From Pseudomonadota bacterium (lineage in GTDB: Bacteria; Pseudomonadota; Alphaproteobacteria; Rhizobiales; Beijerinckiaceae), in contig JAEWKH010000148.1 of NCBI GenBank assembly GCA_023386155.1, forward strand, positions 16,054 through 80,053: 64,000 nucleotides of DNA, read 5' to 3'. Both the position numbers and the translations under genes were made by a program. This document shows, piece by piece, positions 10,781-20,514 of the stretch (its first letter is position 1; each line of letters starts with the position of its first letter). The notes under the pieces were generated by a model. The model was given only the letters and a program-made list of their open reading frames with translations, had not been told where the DNA came from and searched no databases.

Positions 10781-11644
10781 TCAGAGATCCTTTCTCAGGC
10801 GCGGGTCGAGAAGATCGCGGAACCCGTCGCCGACCATTTGAAGGGAAAGAACGGAGAGGATGATCGCGATGCCGGGAAACAGGGTCATCCAGTCGGCCTG
10901 CCCGATATATTGCCGTCCTGCTGCGATCATGGTGCCCCAGGTCGGCACTTCGGGGCTGACGCCGAGGCCGAGGAACGACAATCCGGCTTCCGCCAGCATG
11001 GCATAGGCGAAGATGAAGGTGCCCTGCACGAGGATGGGAGACACGAGGTTGCGCAGCACGTGCCGGGACATGATGCGCCAGGTCGGCACCCCGAGCGCCC
11101 GCGCCGCCTCGACATAGGGCAGTTCGCGGATGACGAGGGTGGCGGCGCGCACGATGCGGGCGAGGCGCGGCGTGTAGACGATACCCAGCGCCACGATGAC
11201 CGTGACGAGGGACGGGCCGAGCGCCGCGACGAGCGCGATCGCCAGGAGGATGTCCGGGAAGGCCATCATGGCGTCGATGATGCGTGCGATCGGCGTGTCG
11301 AGGCGGCGGAAGAACCCGGCCACGAGGCCGAGCGCGACGCCGAAGACGGCGGCGAAGGCCACGACGGACGCGCCGACGAGCAGGGAAAGCCGGCCCGCAT
11401 AGATCGTGCGGCTGAACACGTCCCGGCCGAACTCGTCCGTGCCGAACCAGTAGACGCTGCTCGGCGGCTTGAGCCGGTTCACCACGGAGAGGCGGCTCGG
11501 CGAGTAGGGGGCAATCAGCGGGGCCAGGATCGCCAGTGCAGCGACGATCACGAGGATGAGAAGACCGATCATGACGGTCTTGCGGGTCACCAGCCGTGAG
11601 ACGAAGCTCGCTTCGGCGACGGCGGGGGAGCTCACCGCGGCCAT
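10781..11644 (-). CDS. ABC transporter permease (DppC/OppC-like)
   Basis: A 287-aa inner-membrane permease: N-terminal helix (about residues 23-45), the WFGTDEFGRDVFSR segment typical of DppC proteins, and the EAA loop EAARALGVPTWRIMSRHVLRN. It forms the channel with the partner encoded upstream. It abuts that gene by one base and precedes the amidohydrolase by 4 bp. Confidence 0.92.
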   Translation of the reverse strand: MAAVSSPAVAEASFVSRLVTRKTVMIGLLILVIVAALAILAPLIAPYSPSRLSVVNRLKPPSSVYWFGTDEFGRDVFSRTIYAGRLSLLVGASVVAFAAVFGVALGLVAGFFRRLDTPIARIIDAMMAFPDILLAIALVAALGPSLVTVIVALGIVYTPRLARIVRAATLVIRELPYVEAARALGVPTWRIMSRHVLRNLVSPILVQGTFIFAYAMLAEAGLSFLGLGVSPEVPTWGTMIAAGRQYIGQADWMTLFPGIAIILSVLSLQMVGDGFRDLLDPRLRKDL

Positions 11645-12585
11645 CAGTAACGCACCCGCGGGTCGACGAGCAGATAGAGCATGTCGATCAGGAAGTTGAT
11701 GAGAACATAGAGCGCCGCGACGATCAGGAGGGCGCCCTGGATGACGGGGTAGTCGCGCCGCAGGACGGCCGAGACGACGAGGCTGCCGACGCCGGGAAGG
11801 CCGAACACGGTTTCCGTCACCACGGCACCGGACACCAGGAGCGCGGCCGTCAGGCCGATCACGGTCAGGACCGGAATGAGAGCGTTCTTGAAGGCGTGCT
11901 TCATGACGACCCGGAACTCTCCCATGCCCTTCGAGCGGGCGGTGCGGACGTAGTCGTCGTTAAGGACGTCGAGCATGCTCGCCCGCGTGAAGCGCAGGAT
12001 GAGGGCCGATGAGACGATGCCGAGGGACAGGGCCGGAAGCACGAGATGAGACAGCCTCGTGCCGAGGCTCGCGCCCGGTCCGCCATATCCGGAAACCGGG
12101 AACACGCCGAGGCGCACGGCGAAGAACTGGATCAGGAGAAGGCCGAGCCAGAAGCTCGGGACCGAGGCCGCGAGCATGGCGAGCGTGGTGGAGGCCTGAT
12201 CGAAGAGCGAGCCGCGCCAGTAGGCGGACAGGATGCCGACCGGAATGGCGATCAGCCCGGCGATGAGGATGGAGAACAGCGTCAGGAAGAAGGTGGGTTC
12301 CGCACGCTCCGCCAGGGCCAGGAGAACGGGACGGTTCAGGAAGATGGATTCGCCGAGATCGCCTTGCAGCAACTGCCCGAAGAAGATGCCGTACTGCACG
12401 ATGATCGGCTGGTCGAGGCCGAGGCGGGTGCGCAAGCTGGCCACGTCCTGGGCTGTCGCATCGGGGCCGAGCATGACGGCGGCCGGATCACCGGGGGCGA
12501 TGCGCACGATGATGAACACGATCGTGACGACCACGAACATCACGGCCAGCATGCCGAGCAAGCGTTGAAGGATGTAGCGGCTCAT
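11644..12585 (-). CDS. ABC transporter permease (DppB/OppB-like)
   Basis: A 313-aa permease beginning MSRYILQRLLGML, the typical DppB N terminus, with the RLGLDQPIIVQY periplasmic segment and an EAA-type loop around YVRTARSKGMGEFRVVMKHAFKN. It is the first permease after the binding-protein gene, separated from it by 64 bp that hold a strong stem-loop. Confidence 0.93.
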   Translation of the reverse strand: MSRYILQRLLGMLAVMFVVVTIVFIIVRIAPGDPAAVMLGPDATAQDVASLRTRLGLDQPIIVQYGIFFGQLLQGDLGESIFLNRPVLLALAERAEPTFFLTLFSILIAGLIAIPVGILSAYWRGSLFDQASTTLAMLAASVPSFWLGLLLIQFFAVRLGVFPVSGYGGPGASLGTRLSHLVLPALSLGIVSSALILRFTRASMLDVLNDDYVRTARSKGMGEFRVVMKHAFKNALIPVLTVIGLTAALLVSGAVVTETVFGLPGVGSLVVSAVLRRDYPVIQGALLIVAALYVLINFLIDMLYLLVDPRVRY

Positions 12586-12611
12586 GCGTCGATCTGTGTG
12601 GAGGAATGTTT

Positions 12612-12635
12612 GGGGGCGCGGAGAATCGCGCCCCC
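12612..12635 (-). terminator. intercistronic stem-loop after binding-protein gene
   Basis: GGGGGCGCG and CGCGCCCCC form a perfect 9-bp stem with a 6-nt loop between the solute-binding-protein stop and the permease start. There is no strong U tract, so it is better read as an mRNA-stabilising or partial-termination element that keeps binding protein in excess over permeases. Confidence 0.6.
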
Positions 12636-12649
12636 GGCGTGTTGTGCGC

Positions 12650-14173
12650 CTACTTCTTCAACGTCACGTTCCAGAAGTAAGGCCAGGGCGCGGGAACGAC
12701 CCCTTCCAGCTTCGGAGACTGGGCCGAGAGGGCATTGAAGTCGCCGATCTTGATGCTGGGGGTTTCGTCGTAGATGACCTTCTGGACTTCCGCCCAGAGG
12801 GCAGGGCGCTTGGCCGGATCGCTCTCCGTGTTGAAGGCATCGACCGCCGTCTTGCGGGCAGGGGTGGACCACCAGCCCGGCGAACTCTCGGAGAGCTGGC
12901 CAATGAGAGCCGGCTCCGGCAGGAACGGGCTGTGGGTGATGTAGATGTCCCACAGGGCCGGGTCAGCGCGCCGCTGGGTCAGCGTGGCCCAGTCGACCAC
13001 CTGAAGATCGACCTTGAAGCCGGCCTGCTTCAGGTACTCCGCCGCCACCTGAGCCATCTTGTAATGGAACTCGTACTGACGGCTGGTGAGGATGCGCAGC
13101 GGCTCGCTGTTGTAGTTGGCCTTTTTCAGGAGCGCCTTGGCCTTGTCGGGATCGGCGACATTGTACCGGCCCTCGACGCCCGCATCCGTGTGCCAGACAT
13201 AGCCCTTGGGGTACATGGCCCCGTCGAGGGAATAGAACTCGGGATTGCCGAAGGCTGCGGCCAGCATGTCCTCCATGCTCAGGGCAAGGCGCACGGCCAT
13301 GCGGGAATCGGCGTTGGCCATCACGCCCTGCTTCGTGTTCATCACGAAGACGGGCCAGCCGAACGGCTTGAGGATAACGGGCTTCGACGTCTGGAGATTC
13401 TTGATGCGGTCATAGGATTCGACCGGGAGGGAATCCACGTAGTCGAACTGTCCGGAAATCGCGCCCTCGACACGGGTGTTGGGATCCGGCACCGGCACGA
13501 AGCGGATCTCGTCGAGGATCGGCTTGCGCGCGCCGCCATAGCCGTTTCCTTCGCCTTCGAGGGGCTTGTAGGACTCGTTGCGTACGAGCTGGATGTACTG
13601 GTCGGGCTTGCGTTCCTTGAGCTTGTAGGGGCCTGTGCCGACCGGCTCCTTCATCGGGACGTCCATCTTCTCCGACGGCATGATGACCGCGGCGGAGTTG
13701 TTGAAGGCCAGGAGCGCCAGGAGCGGGGCGTAGGGCGTCTTCAGGGCGATGCGCACCGTCGACGGATCGACGGCTTCCAGCTTGTCGACATTGCCGGCGA
13801 CCTGCTTGCCGCGCGAGGCCTGTTCCATCCAGCGCTTGAGAGAGGCGACGACGTCCTCGGACGTCATGTCCGATCCGTCATGAAACTTGATGCCGTCCCG
13901 CAGCTTGATCGTATAGACCTTGCCGCCCTCGGTGACCTCGGGAAGCGACGCGGCCAGGAGAGGCGTGACCTTCCAATCCTTGTCGAAGGTGAACAGCGTC
14001 TCGAAGAAATGCTGAGTGACGATTCCAACCAGGTCCGCCGTCGAAACCATCGGGTCGAGAGTCGGCGGTTCGCCGATCGTCGCCACATTGATGACCCCGC
14101 CGCCCGACTGAGCGAGAACTGGGCCCGTTGCGAGTATCGCAAGGCCGGATAGCAGTGCTTGTCTGATCCTCAT
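12650..14173 (-). CDS. ABC transporter substrate-binding protein, family 5 (DppA/OppA type)
   Basis: About 507 aa, periplasmic. The signal peptide MRIRQALLSG...VLAQS is followed by the family 5 start VATIGEPPTLDPM and the typical GTGPYKLKE segment near residue 195. I chose the ATG at 14173 because GAGGG lies 6 bp before it; a GTG at 14179 adds two residues. It is the first gene of a six-gene operon: binding protein, two permeases, amidohydrolase, two ATPases, then ridA. The ligand is probably the amidohydrolase substrate rather than an ordinary peptide (inference). Confidence 0.92.
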   Translation of the reverse strand: MRIRQALLSGLAILATGPVLAQSGGGVINVATIGEPPTLDPMVSTADLVGIVTQHFFETLFTFDKDWKVTPLLAASLPEVTEGGKVYTIKLRDGIKFHDGSDMTSEDVVASLKRWMEQASRGKQVAGNVDKLEAVDPSTVRIALKTPYAPLLALLAFNNSAAVIMPSEKMDVPMKEPVGTGPYKLKERKPDQYIQLVRNESYKPLEGEGNGYGGARKPILDEIRFVPVPDPNTRVEGAISGQFDYVDSLPVESYDRIKNLQTSKPVILKPFGWPVFVMNTKQGVMANADSRMAVRLALSMEDMLAAAFGNPEFYSLDGAMYPKGYVWHTDAGVEGRYNVADPDKAKALLKKANYNSEPLRILTSRQYEFHYKMAQVAAEYLKQAGFKVDLQVVDWATLTQRRADPALWDIYITHSPFLPEPALIGQLSESSPGWWSTPARKTAVDAFNTESDPAKRPALWAEVQKVIYDETPSIKIGDFNALSAQSPKLEGVVPAPWPYFWNVTLKK

Positions 14174-14899
14174 GTTCACCCTCTTGCTCTATAATTATGT
14201 ATTATTTGCTTTAGTTATGTCATAGTGAGAGACCAAGGGACCAAGGTCAATAGGAAAAAGAGGTGTGACTTCCGTAGAGTAGCCTTGGTGTGCGGAACGG
14301 ACCCGCCCATTTCCTTCAGGCGATGCGCATGGCCCGTCGCAATGACGGGAAAGCTTCCGTCACGAGGTCGTGTCTCTCCGGTGGCCGAAGACTTTGAAGC
14401 GGCTCGGCAATGGTCATGTCTGCTGACCTATCTGCCCTAAAGTCGTCCCGCGATCGACCGGCTGTGAACGGTGCCGATGTCACTGCTTGATATGCGGCGC
14501 ATCTTCCTAGAATATCCAGACCAACAACATCGGAAGCCTGCGTCAGACGGGCAAGAGGAACAACGGGGGCCGGGAGGAAGCGCATGCTTGAATGCGAGCG
14601 CGCGACTTGGACGCCCCATGGGTCCGCCATCGAGCCGGATGAACGCATCCGGGCACGCCATCCTGCGGACATGCCGACAGCCGGCCGGCCTGAAGCCTCA
14701 AGCCCACGACCGCCCTCGAAGCACATACGAGCGCCTTCGCCGTGAAGCGGTCCGGCAGAAACATTCCCATCACGTCCGATCCGGCTCTCGTCCACGCCGG
14801 CTGGAGAGCAAGAACGGAGATCGGCTGACTTCAACGGCGCGGCTGATCCGGGCGGCCACGCATGTCACCAGAGATCCCGGATCATGGAGGAAGCGAACG
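14174..14899. other. 726-bp gap without a supportable gene
   Basis: The stretch between the divergent binding-protein genes is AT-rich at 14180-14260, where the promoter of the minus-strand operon probably lies. Open frames on both strands here have no recognisable protein and lack good ribosome sites. It may hold decayed coding DNA, but I cannot assign any. Confidence 0.5.
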
Positions 14900-16219
14900 A
14901 TGACCCTGTCTAGACGTGATCTGCTTCTTGGAACGGCGGGCCTCGCCGCGGGTGCGGCGGGAGCCCAGCTTCTGAATGCCGGGCCGGCCTTCGCGCAAGC
15001 CGCCGCCCCGCAATACAAGCCGGAGCAGGGTGCCACCCTGCGCGTGCTGCGCTGGACGCCCTTCGTGAAGGGTGACGAGGATTCCTGGCTCGCCAATACG
15101 AAGAAGTTTACCGAAGCCACCGGCGTCGAGGTGCGCGTCGACAAGGAAAGCTGGGAGGACATTCGGCCCAAGGCGGCGGTCGCGGCCAATGTCGGCTCTG
15201 GACCCGACGTCATGCTCGTGTGGTTCGACGACCCGTTCCAGTATCCGGACAAGCTCCTCGACGTCACCGACATCGCGAGCAGCTTCGCCAGCAAGTATGG
15301 CGGCTATTATCCGGGTCCCGAAGGCTATGCCAAGCAGGGGGACAAGTTCATCGCGCTCCCGCTCGCAGCGATCGGCAACGGCATTCTCTACCGCGACAGC
15401 ATGGTCAAGGCGGCGGGCTTCTCGAAGTTTCCCGAGAAGTCGGACGAGTTCCTCGAATTGTGCAAGGCCCTCAAGGCCAAGAGCAAGCCTGCGGGATTCG
15501 CGCTCGGCAAGGCCGTCGGCGACGGCAACAACTTCGCGCATTGGATCGTCTGGAGCCATGGCGGCAAGATGGTCGACGAGAGCGGAAAGGTCGTCATCAA
15601 CTCGCCGGAGACGATCAAGGCGCTGCAATATGCCCGCGAGCTGTACCAGACCTTTATCCCGGGCACCGAGAGCTGGCTCGACATCAACAACAACCGCGTC
15701 TTCCTGGCAGGCGACGTATCCGTGACGGCGAACGGCGTCTCGCTCTACTACTCGGCCAAGAACGATCCGAAGATGGCGGAACTGGCGCAGGACATCCGCT
15801 CGACGACGATGCCCGTCGGCCCGGTGGGCGAGTCGGTCGAACTGCACCAGACCACCTCGGCGGTGATCTTCAAGTACACGAAGTTCCCGAACGCGGCGCG
15901 CGCCTATCTGCAGTTCATGCTCGACAAGCCGCAGATGGACGCCTGGATTACAGGATCGAGCGCCTATTGCTGCCCGCCCCTGAAAGGCCTGATCGACAAC
16001 CCTGTCTGGACGTCGGATCCGGTCCACGAGCCCTACAAGCGCGCTTCTTCGACCTTGCGTCCCAACGGCTATGCGGGACCGCTGGGCTATCCGTCCGCCG
16101 CCACGATGGCGGATTACGTGATGGTCGACATGGTGGCCGAGGCTGCCACGGGACAGCGCACCCCGGAGGAAGCCGCCAAGCGCGCGGAGCAGCGGGCCAA
16201 CCGCTACTATCGAGTCTGA
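14900..16219 (+). CDS. sugar-type ABC transporter substrate-binding protein (Tat exported)
   Basis: A 439-aa family 1 extracellular binding protein. The N terminus MTLSRRDLLLGTAGLAAG has a twin-arginine motif followed by a hydrophobic stretch and a FAQA cleavage region, so it is probably Tat exported. The body has TLRVLRWTPF, GPDVMLVWFDD and an IALPLAAIGNG segment typical of maltose/glycerol-3-phosphate-type binders. GGAGG at 14886 sets the start. Two permease genes follow, but no ATPase. Confidence 0.9.
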   Translation: MTLSRRDLLLGTAGLAAGAAGAQLLNAGPAFAQAAAPQYKPEQGATLRVLRWTPFVKGDEDSWLANTKKFTEATGVEVRVDKESWEDIRPKAAVAANVGSGPDVMLVWFDDPFQYPDKLLDVTDIASSFASKYGGYYPGPEGYAKQGDKFIALPLAAIGNGILYRDSMVKAAGFSKFPEKSDEFLELCKALKAKSKPAGFALGKAVGDGNNFAHWIVWSHGGKMVDESGKVVINSPETIKALQYARELYQTFIPGTESWLDINNNRVFLAGDVSVTANGVSLYYSAKNDPKMAELAQDIRSTTMPVGPVGESVELHQTTSAVIFKYTKFPNAARAYLQFMLDKPQMDAWITGSSAYCCPPLKGLIDNPVWTSDPVHEPYKRASSTLRPNGYAGPLGYPSAATMADYVMVDMVAEAATGQRTPEEAAKRAEQRANRYYRV

Positions 16220-16229
16220 CGAACCCGAA

Positions 16230-16257
16230 GGGGCGGCGGGAATGCGCCGCCCCTTTT
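16230..16257 (+). terminator. stem-loop with U tract after sugar-binding-protein gene
   Basis: GGGGCGGCG and CGCCGCCCC make a perfect 9-bp stem with a 6-nt loop followed by TTTT. It sits 10 bp after the binding-protein stop and 27 bp before the permease gene. It looks like a leaky terminator that lowers expression of the downstream permeases. Confidence 0.75.
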
Positions 16258-16283
16258 CATGTTGACGATGTCGGAGGCGCTCC

Positions 16284-17231
16284 ATGGTCGATGCTGCCCT
16301 TTCCCGCGCCGGCGCGACGGCAGCGCCAGCCCGCACGCCGCTTATGCAGAGCAAGGTCCTTCTCGGGCTGCTCTTCATGCTGCCCGCGGCCATATTCCTT
16401 CTGGTCTTTCTGTCCTATCCGCTCGGTCTCGGCGTCTGGCTCGGGTTCACCGACACGCGCATCGGGCGACCGGGCATCTTCGTGGGGCTGGAGAACTACC
16501 AGCTTCTCTGGGACGACAGCATCTTCTGGCTCTCCGTCTTCAACACGATCCTGTACACGGTCGTGGCCTCGATCCTGAAGTTCATGCTGGGCCTCTGGCT
16601 CGCGCTTCTCCTCAACGAGCACATCCCCTTCAAGGCCTTCTTCCGCGCCATCGTCCTGTTGCCTTGGGTGGTGCCGACGGTGCTTTCGGCCATCGCCTTC
16701 TGGTGGATCTACGACACGCAGTTCTCGATCATTTCCTGGGCTCTCATGGAACTCGGATGGATCAGTTCTCCCATCAACTTCCTCGGCGATCCGAACAACG
16801 CCCGCGCCACCGTCATCCTCACCAATGTGTGGCGCGGCATTCCATTCGTGGCGATCACGCTGCTGGCGGGGCTTCAGACGATTTCCCCCTCGCTGCACGA
16901 GGCGGCGACCCTCGATGGCGCGAGTTCCTGGCAGCGGTTCCGCTTCATCACCCTGCCCATGCTCACGCCCTTGATCGCCGTGGTGATGACCTTCTCCGTG
17001 CTGTTCACCTTCACGGATTTCCAGCTCATCTATGTGCTGACGCGAGGCGGGCCCCTCAACGCGACCCATCTCATGGCGACCTTGAGCTTCCAGAGGGCCA
17101 TTCCCGGCGGCCAGCTGGGCGAAGGCGCGGCGATCGCGGTCGCGATGGTGCCGTTCCTTCTCGCCGCGATTCTCTTCAGCTATTTCGGGCTGCAGCGCCG
17201 CCGCTGGCAGCAGGGAGGGGCCGATACATGA
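16284..17231 (+). CDS. sugar ABC transporter permease (MalF/UgpA type)
   Basis: A 315-aa permease with about six membrane helices, first at about residues 30-52. The EAA loop EAATLDGASSWQRFRFITLP is visible. It overlaps the next permease gene by 4 bp (ATGA), so the two are coupled and form the heterodimeric channel. Confidence 0.92.
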   Translation: MVDAALSRAGATAAPARTPLMQSKVLLGLLFMLPAAIFLLVFLSYPLGLGVWLGFTDTRIGRPGIFVGLENYQLLWDDSIFWLSVFNTILYTVVASILKFMLGLWLALLLNEHIPFKAFFRAIVLLPWVVPTVLSAIAFWWIYDTQFSIISWALMELGWISSPINFLGDPNNARATVILTNVWRGIPFVAITLLAGLQTISPSLHEAATLDGASSWQRFRFITLPMLTPLIAVVMTFSVLFTFTDFQLIYVLTRGGPLNATHLMATLSFQRAIPGGQLGEGAAIAVAMVPFLLAAILFSYFGLQRRRWQQGGADT

Positions 17232-18127
17232 GCTCGAGCGCCAGATCCGCAGATCCCACCATCGCCGACGACAGCGTCGGCATGAGCTATCTCGACCGCA
17301 CGCCGCGGCGGCTGCTCACCGTATACCTTCCGCTGGCGGTCTTCGTGTTCGTCCTCCTCTTTCCCTTCTACTGGATGACGATCACGGCCCTGAAGCCCAA
17401 TGCGGAACTCAACAATTTCCGCGACTACAACCCGTTCTGGCCGTCCAACCCGACATTGCAGAACATCTATTACCTCCTGTTCGAGACGTCCTATCCCGGC
17501 TGGCTCGTCAACACGATGGCGGTGGCGGTCGGATCCACGATCCTTTCTCTCGTCGCGGCGGTGTTCGCGGCCTATGCCATCGAGCGGATCCGCTTTCCCG
17601 GGGCCCGCTGGACGGGACTGGCGATTTTCCTCGCCTATCTGGTGCCGCCCTCGATCCTCTTCATTCCGCTGGCGGTCATGATCTTCAAGTTCGGGATCTA
17701 CGATACGAAGCTCGCCCTGATCTTCACCTACCCGACCTTCCTGGTCCCTTTCTGCACCTGGCTGCTGATGGGCTATTTCCGCTCCATCCCCTATGAACTA
17801 GAGGAATGCGCCCTCGTTGATGGAGCGTCCCGCTGGCAGATCCTGACGAGGATCATGCTGCCGCTGGCGGTGCCGGGCCTTATCTCGGCCGGCATTTTCG
17901 CCTTCACCCTCTCCTGGAATGAATTCATCTACGCGCTCACCTTCATCCAGTCCTCCGAGAACAAGACCGTTCCCGTGGGCGTGCTGACCGAGCTCGTGCG
18001 CGGCGACGTCTACGAGTGGGGGGCGCTCATGGCGGGAGCCCTCCTGGGGTCGCTGCCCGTCGTGCTGCTCTACTCGTTCTTCGTGGACTACTATGTCTCC
18101 TCCATGACCGGTGCCGTGAAGGAATGA
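17228..18127 (+). CDS. sugar ABC transporter permease (MalG/UgpE type)
   Basis: A 299-aa permease with a first helix at about residues 30-55 (FVFVLLFPFYWM) and the EAA loop EECALVDGASRWQILTRI. It starts inside the previous stop (ATGA) and ends overlapping the EcsC-like start. No ATPase gene of the MalK/UgpC type is near, so this importer probably borrows a shared MsiK-like ATPase encoded elsewhere. Confidence 0.92.
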   Translation: MSSSARSADPTIADDSVGMSYLDRTPRRLLTVYLPLAVFVFVLLFPFYWMTITALKPNAELNNFRDYNPFWPSNPTLQNIYYLLFETSYPGWLVNTMAVAVGSTILSLVAAVFAAYAIERIRFPGARWTGLAIFLAYLVPPSILFIPLAVMIFKFGIYDTKLALIFTYPTFLVPFCTWLLMGYFRSIPYELEECALVDGASRWQILTRIMLPLAVPGLISAGIFAFTLSWNEFIYALTFIQSSENKTVPVGVLTELVRGDVYEWGALMAGALLGSLPVVLLYSFFVDYYVSSMTGAVKE

Positions 18128-19035
18128 TCGGGGAGGGCCTGTTGCTCCGGGCCGGGGATACCCAGATGAGGGGTATGAGCCCGGATCTTAGCAGGCAGGA
18201 CAGGTCACAGCTGGCGCGGGGCGATCATGCATCGCCCGTGATCGCCCTTTCGGACGAAGACCGCGAAGCGCTGCGGCGGGCCGTCCATGCGCTCGAGGGG
18301 CCGAGTTACGTGGCTCGGCTGTCGGCCGTGGCCGGTCGGCCCGTCGAGTTGCTCGGGCAGGCGCTTCCGGTCCCGGTCTCCGACGTGATCTCCAGGGCGA
18401 CGCAGGCGGCGCTCACCCGTGCGCTGCGCTACGCCCTGAAGACGATCCCCAAGGAGGGCAGGAATCCCGAGACCCGGGCCCACAAGGCGCTTGCCATGCT
18501 GTCCGGGGCCATGGGCGGGGCACTCGGCATCTCGGCGGTCCTCATGGAGCTTCCCATCTCCACGACGATCATGCTGCGGTCGATCGCGCGGATCGCCCAG
18601 AGCGAGGGAGAGGACCTCGCCGATCCCGCGACCGGGCTGGCATGCGTTCAGGTCTTTGCCCTGGGGGGACACACCGGCTCCGACAACCTCCACGAGGCCG
18701 GCTACTTCGCCGTGCGGGCCGCGATGGCCAAGTCCGTCACCCGCGCCCTGCAGCAGATGGCCGGACGCGGCGTCGTCGACGAGAGCACGTCGGCCATCGT
18801 GCGCCTGCTCGCCCAGATCGGATCCCGGTTCGGCGTGGTCGTCTCGCAGAAGGTCGCCGCCCAGGCCGTTCCGGTCCTCGGGGCAATCGGCGGCGCGGCC
18901 GTCAACGCGGCCTTCGTCGACCACTTCCAGACGCTCGCCCGCGGGCATTTCACCGTGCGCCGCCTGGAGCGGACCTACGGCAAGGGGACGGTCCGGCTGG
19001 CTTACGACCGGATCCGGGAGAGCATGAAAGCGTAA
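18124..19035 (+). CDS. EcsC family protein
   Basis: About 303 aa. The EcsC-like domain covers roughly residues 60-290 and is Ala/Gly rich with hydrophobic helices (LSGAMGGALGISAVLMELP, QVFALGG, AVPVLGAIGGAAVNAAFV). Role in Gram-negatives is poorly known. The start at 18124 overlaps the permease stop as ATGA; ATGs at 18166 and 18175 are alternatives, and the first 40 residues are poorly conserved in character. Confidence 0.8.
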   Translation: MIGEGLLLRAGDTQMRGMSPDLSRQDRSQLARGDHASPVIALSDEDREALRRAVHALEGPSYVARLSAVAGRPVELLGQALPVPVSDVISRATQAALTRALRYALKTIPKEGRNPETRAHKALAMLSGAMGGALGISAVLMELPISTTIMLRSIARIAQSEGEDLADPATGLACVQVFALGGHTGSDNLHEAGYFAVRAAMAKSVTRALQQMAGRGVVDESTSAIVRLLAQIGSRFGVVVSQKVAAQAVPVLGAIGGAAVNAAFVDHFQTLARGHFTVRRLERTYGKGTVRLAYDRIRESMKA

Positions 19036-19083
19036 GCCTCTCCATCCGAGGCTGCCGATGAGAGCCTTCGTGACGTGAATGGT

Positions 19084-20211
19084 TCAGACTGCTCGATCGG
19101 ACCGGCGGGCGGTCCTGCTCCTGGTGGCCAGGGGCGGGACGAGATCCTGTCCGCGACCGGCCGTGACGACGAGGCGCTTCACTTCCCCTCTCAGATAGGC
19201 CTGGAGGAAGCGGTCGTAATTCCTGAACGAAACACATCCGTTCGAGTCACCGCGCGGGCCGAGCAGGTAGGTATGGGCGAGAATCCCGTCCCGGCCATAG
19301 ATCGCCGCGCTGCCGCCGACAGGGGTGAGGCGCAGGGCACGCACGCCGTGGAAGAGCTTCTCGCGCTCGGTGACGACATAGGTGCCCGGCGGCGTTGCGC
19401 CCTTCATGCGCACATTCACGTAACGCGGATTGTCCATCATGTCGCCGAGGCCCGAATGCGCCTCCAGCCTTTCGCCGTTCGGCAGGATGACCACCTGCGC
19501 GGAGATGTCGTAGACGGCGGTTCCGCCGCTTCCGGCATCGGGCTGCGGGACGAAGCGCGAGGTCGGCGCAATGCTGCCCGTGCTGTCGCCGAGCGACGCG
19601 TAGCTGAGAGCGGCGTCTGGGGCGGAGGCCGGCTTGATGCCAAAGAGCTTTTCGATGAAGGAGCGATTGTCGGCGGGCGCGCTGGCGACGGATGCCGACC
19701 GCGGGGATGCTGCCGGCATGCGGACCGGAGCGCTTGCCACCTGAGCCGACGGCGCCGGCTTCTGGGGCAGCAGATCGGCCGGGCGCGGCACGGGCAGGGG
19801 GACCGGCGCGGCAACGGGTTGCGGAGCTTCGGCCTGAATCGGGGCCGGGGCGGGCTGAGCGGGTGTCTCAGGGGCTGGAAGAGCAATGGGCGCGAGGCTC
19901 GCATGGCGCTGCACCGGCGGCGACCGGAAGGCCGCCTGGAGCGGAGCGTTGTGTGCGAGGCGAAGGGCCTCGGCCTTCATGGCGAGCGTGGGATCGACCA
20001 GCGTCGGGTCGAGGGTGGCCGTCGACACCTCCTGCGAGGGCGCCGCGATGCCGCTTACGCTTTCGAAGGGCGGTTCACCGCTCCAGTTCTGGAAATCGAC
20101 GAAATAGGCCAGCGGGCTCATCGAGATCGCCACCAGGGCCGCCGTCGGAAAAAGACTGCGCCGCTTTCTGCGCGGGGCGCGACCGCCTGACGGATAGGGG
20201 CTGTGCAACAT
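19084..20211 (-). CDS. tlde1/DUF2778 L,D-transpeptidase-like envelope protein
   Basis: A 375-aa protein with an N-terminal membrane anchor (about residues 20-40), a long Pro/Ala-rich linker (about 75-190) and a C-terminal DUF2778/tlde1 domain. The domain keeps the catalytic-type motif HTYLLGPRGDSNGCVSF with the Cys in SNGC. Tlde1 proteins are described as peptidoglycan L,D-transpeptidase or carboxypeptidase effectors; here no type VI genes or immunity gene are adjacent, so a housekeeping wall role is equally likely. I chose ATG 20211 (MLHSPYPSGG); the frame extends upstream to 20304. Confidence 0.8.
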   Translation of the reverse strand: MLHSPYPSGGRAPRRKRRSLFPTAALVAISMSPLAYFVDFQNWSGEPPFESVSGIAAPSQEVSTATLDPTLVDPTLAMKAEALRLAHNAPLQAAFRSPPVQRHASLAPIALPAPETPAQPAPAPIQAEAPQPVAAPVPLPVPRPADLLPQKPAPSAQVASAPVRMPAASPRSASVASAPADNRSFIEKLFGIKPASAPDAALSYASLGDSTGSIAPTSRFVPQPDAGSGGTAVYDISAQVVILPNGERLEAHSGLGDMMDNPRYVNVRMKGATPPGTYVVTEREKLFHGVRALRLTPVGGSAAIYGRDGILAHTYLLGPRGDSNGCVSFRNYDRFLQAYLRGEVKRLVVTAGRGQDLVPPLATRSRTARRSDRAV

Positions 20212-20514
20212 GGCGAACTCTACGCAACAACGCGATCGCGCATGAGATGCCTCGAGCCTGTCATGCGGCGCGGAAGCGAACGCCGGGGCGGCCGGGGCCT
20301 TCATGCGTGAAGCAATATCTTCACGAGGCCCGATTAGACGACGGCCTGGTTAAATTAGGGATAATCGGATGCGTCGCCGACGAAAGAATCCAGGTGCGCC
20401 GCCGGAAGCCTGCGGAAGCAGGGTTGCGTGCGCTGGGTCACAGATCGCGGCGCCGGCACAGGATATGGATAGGAGAGGGGGTATATTTCCCGCCTCAATC
20501 GGGAGGACCTCGGC

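Noticed and set aside
14316..14834. 172-codon minus-strand frame in the gap between two binding-protein genes
   Set aside because: Composition is low in hydrophobic core patterns, it has no ribosome site, and an overlapping frame exists on the other strand; nothing supports coding.
19084..20211. tlde1-domain protein as a type VI toxin with immunity partner
   Set aside because: No type VI structural or immunity gene is adjacent and it has its own membrane anchor; a housekeeping wall role is as likely.
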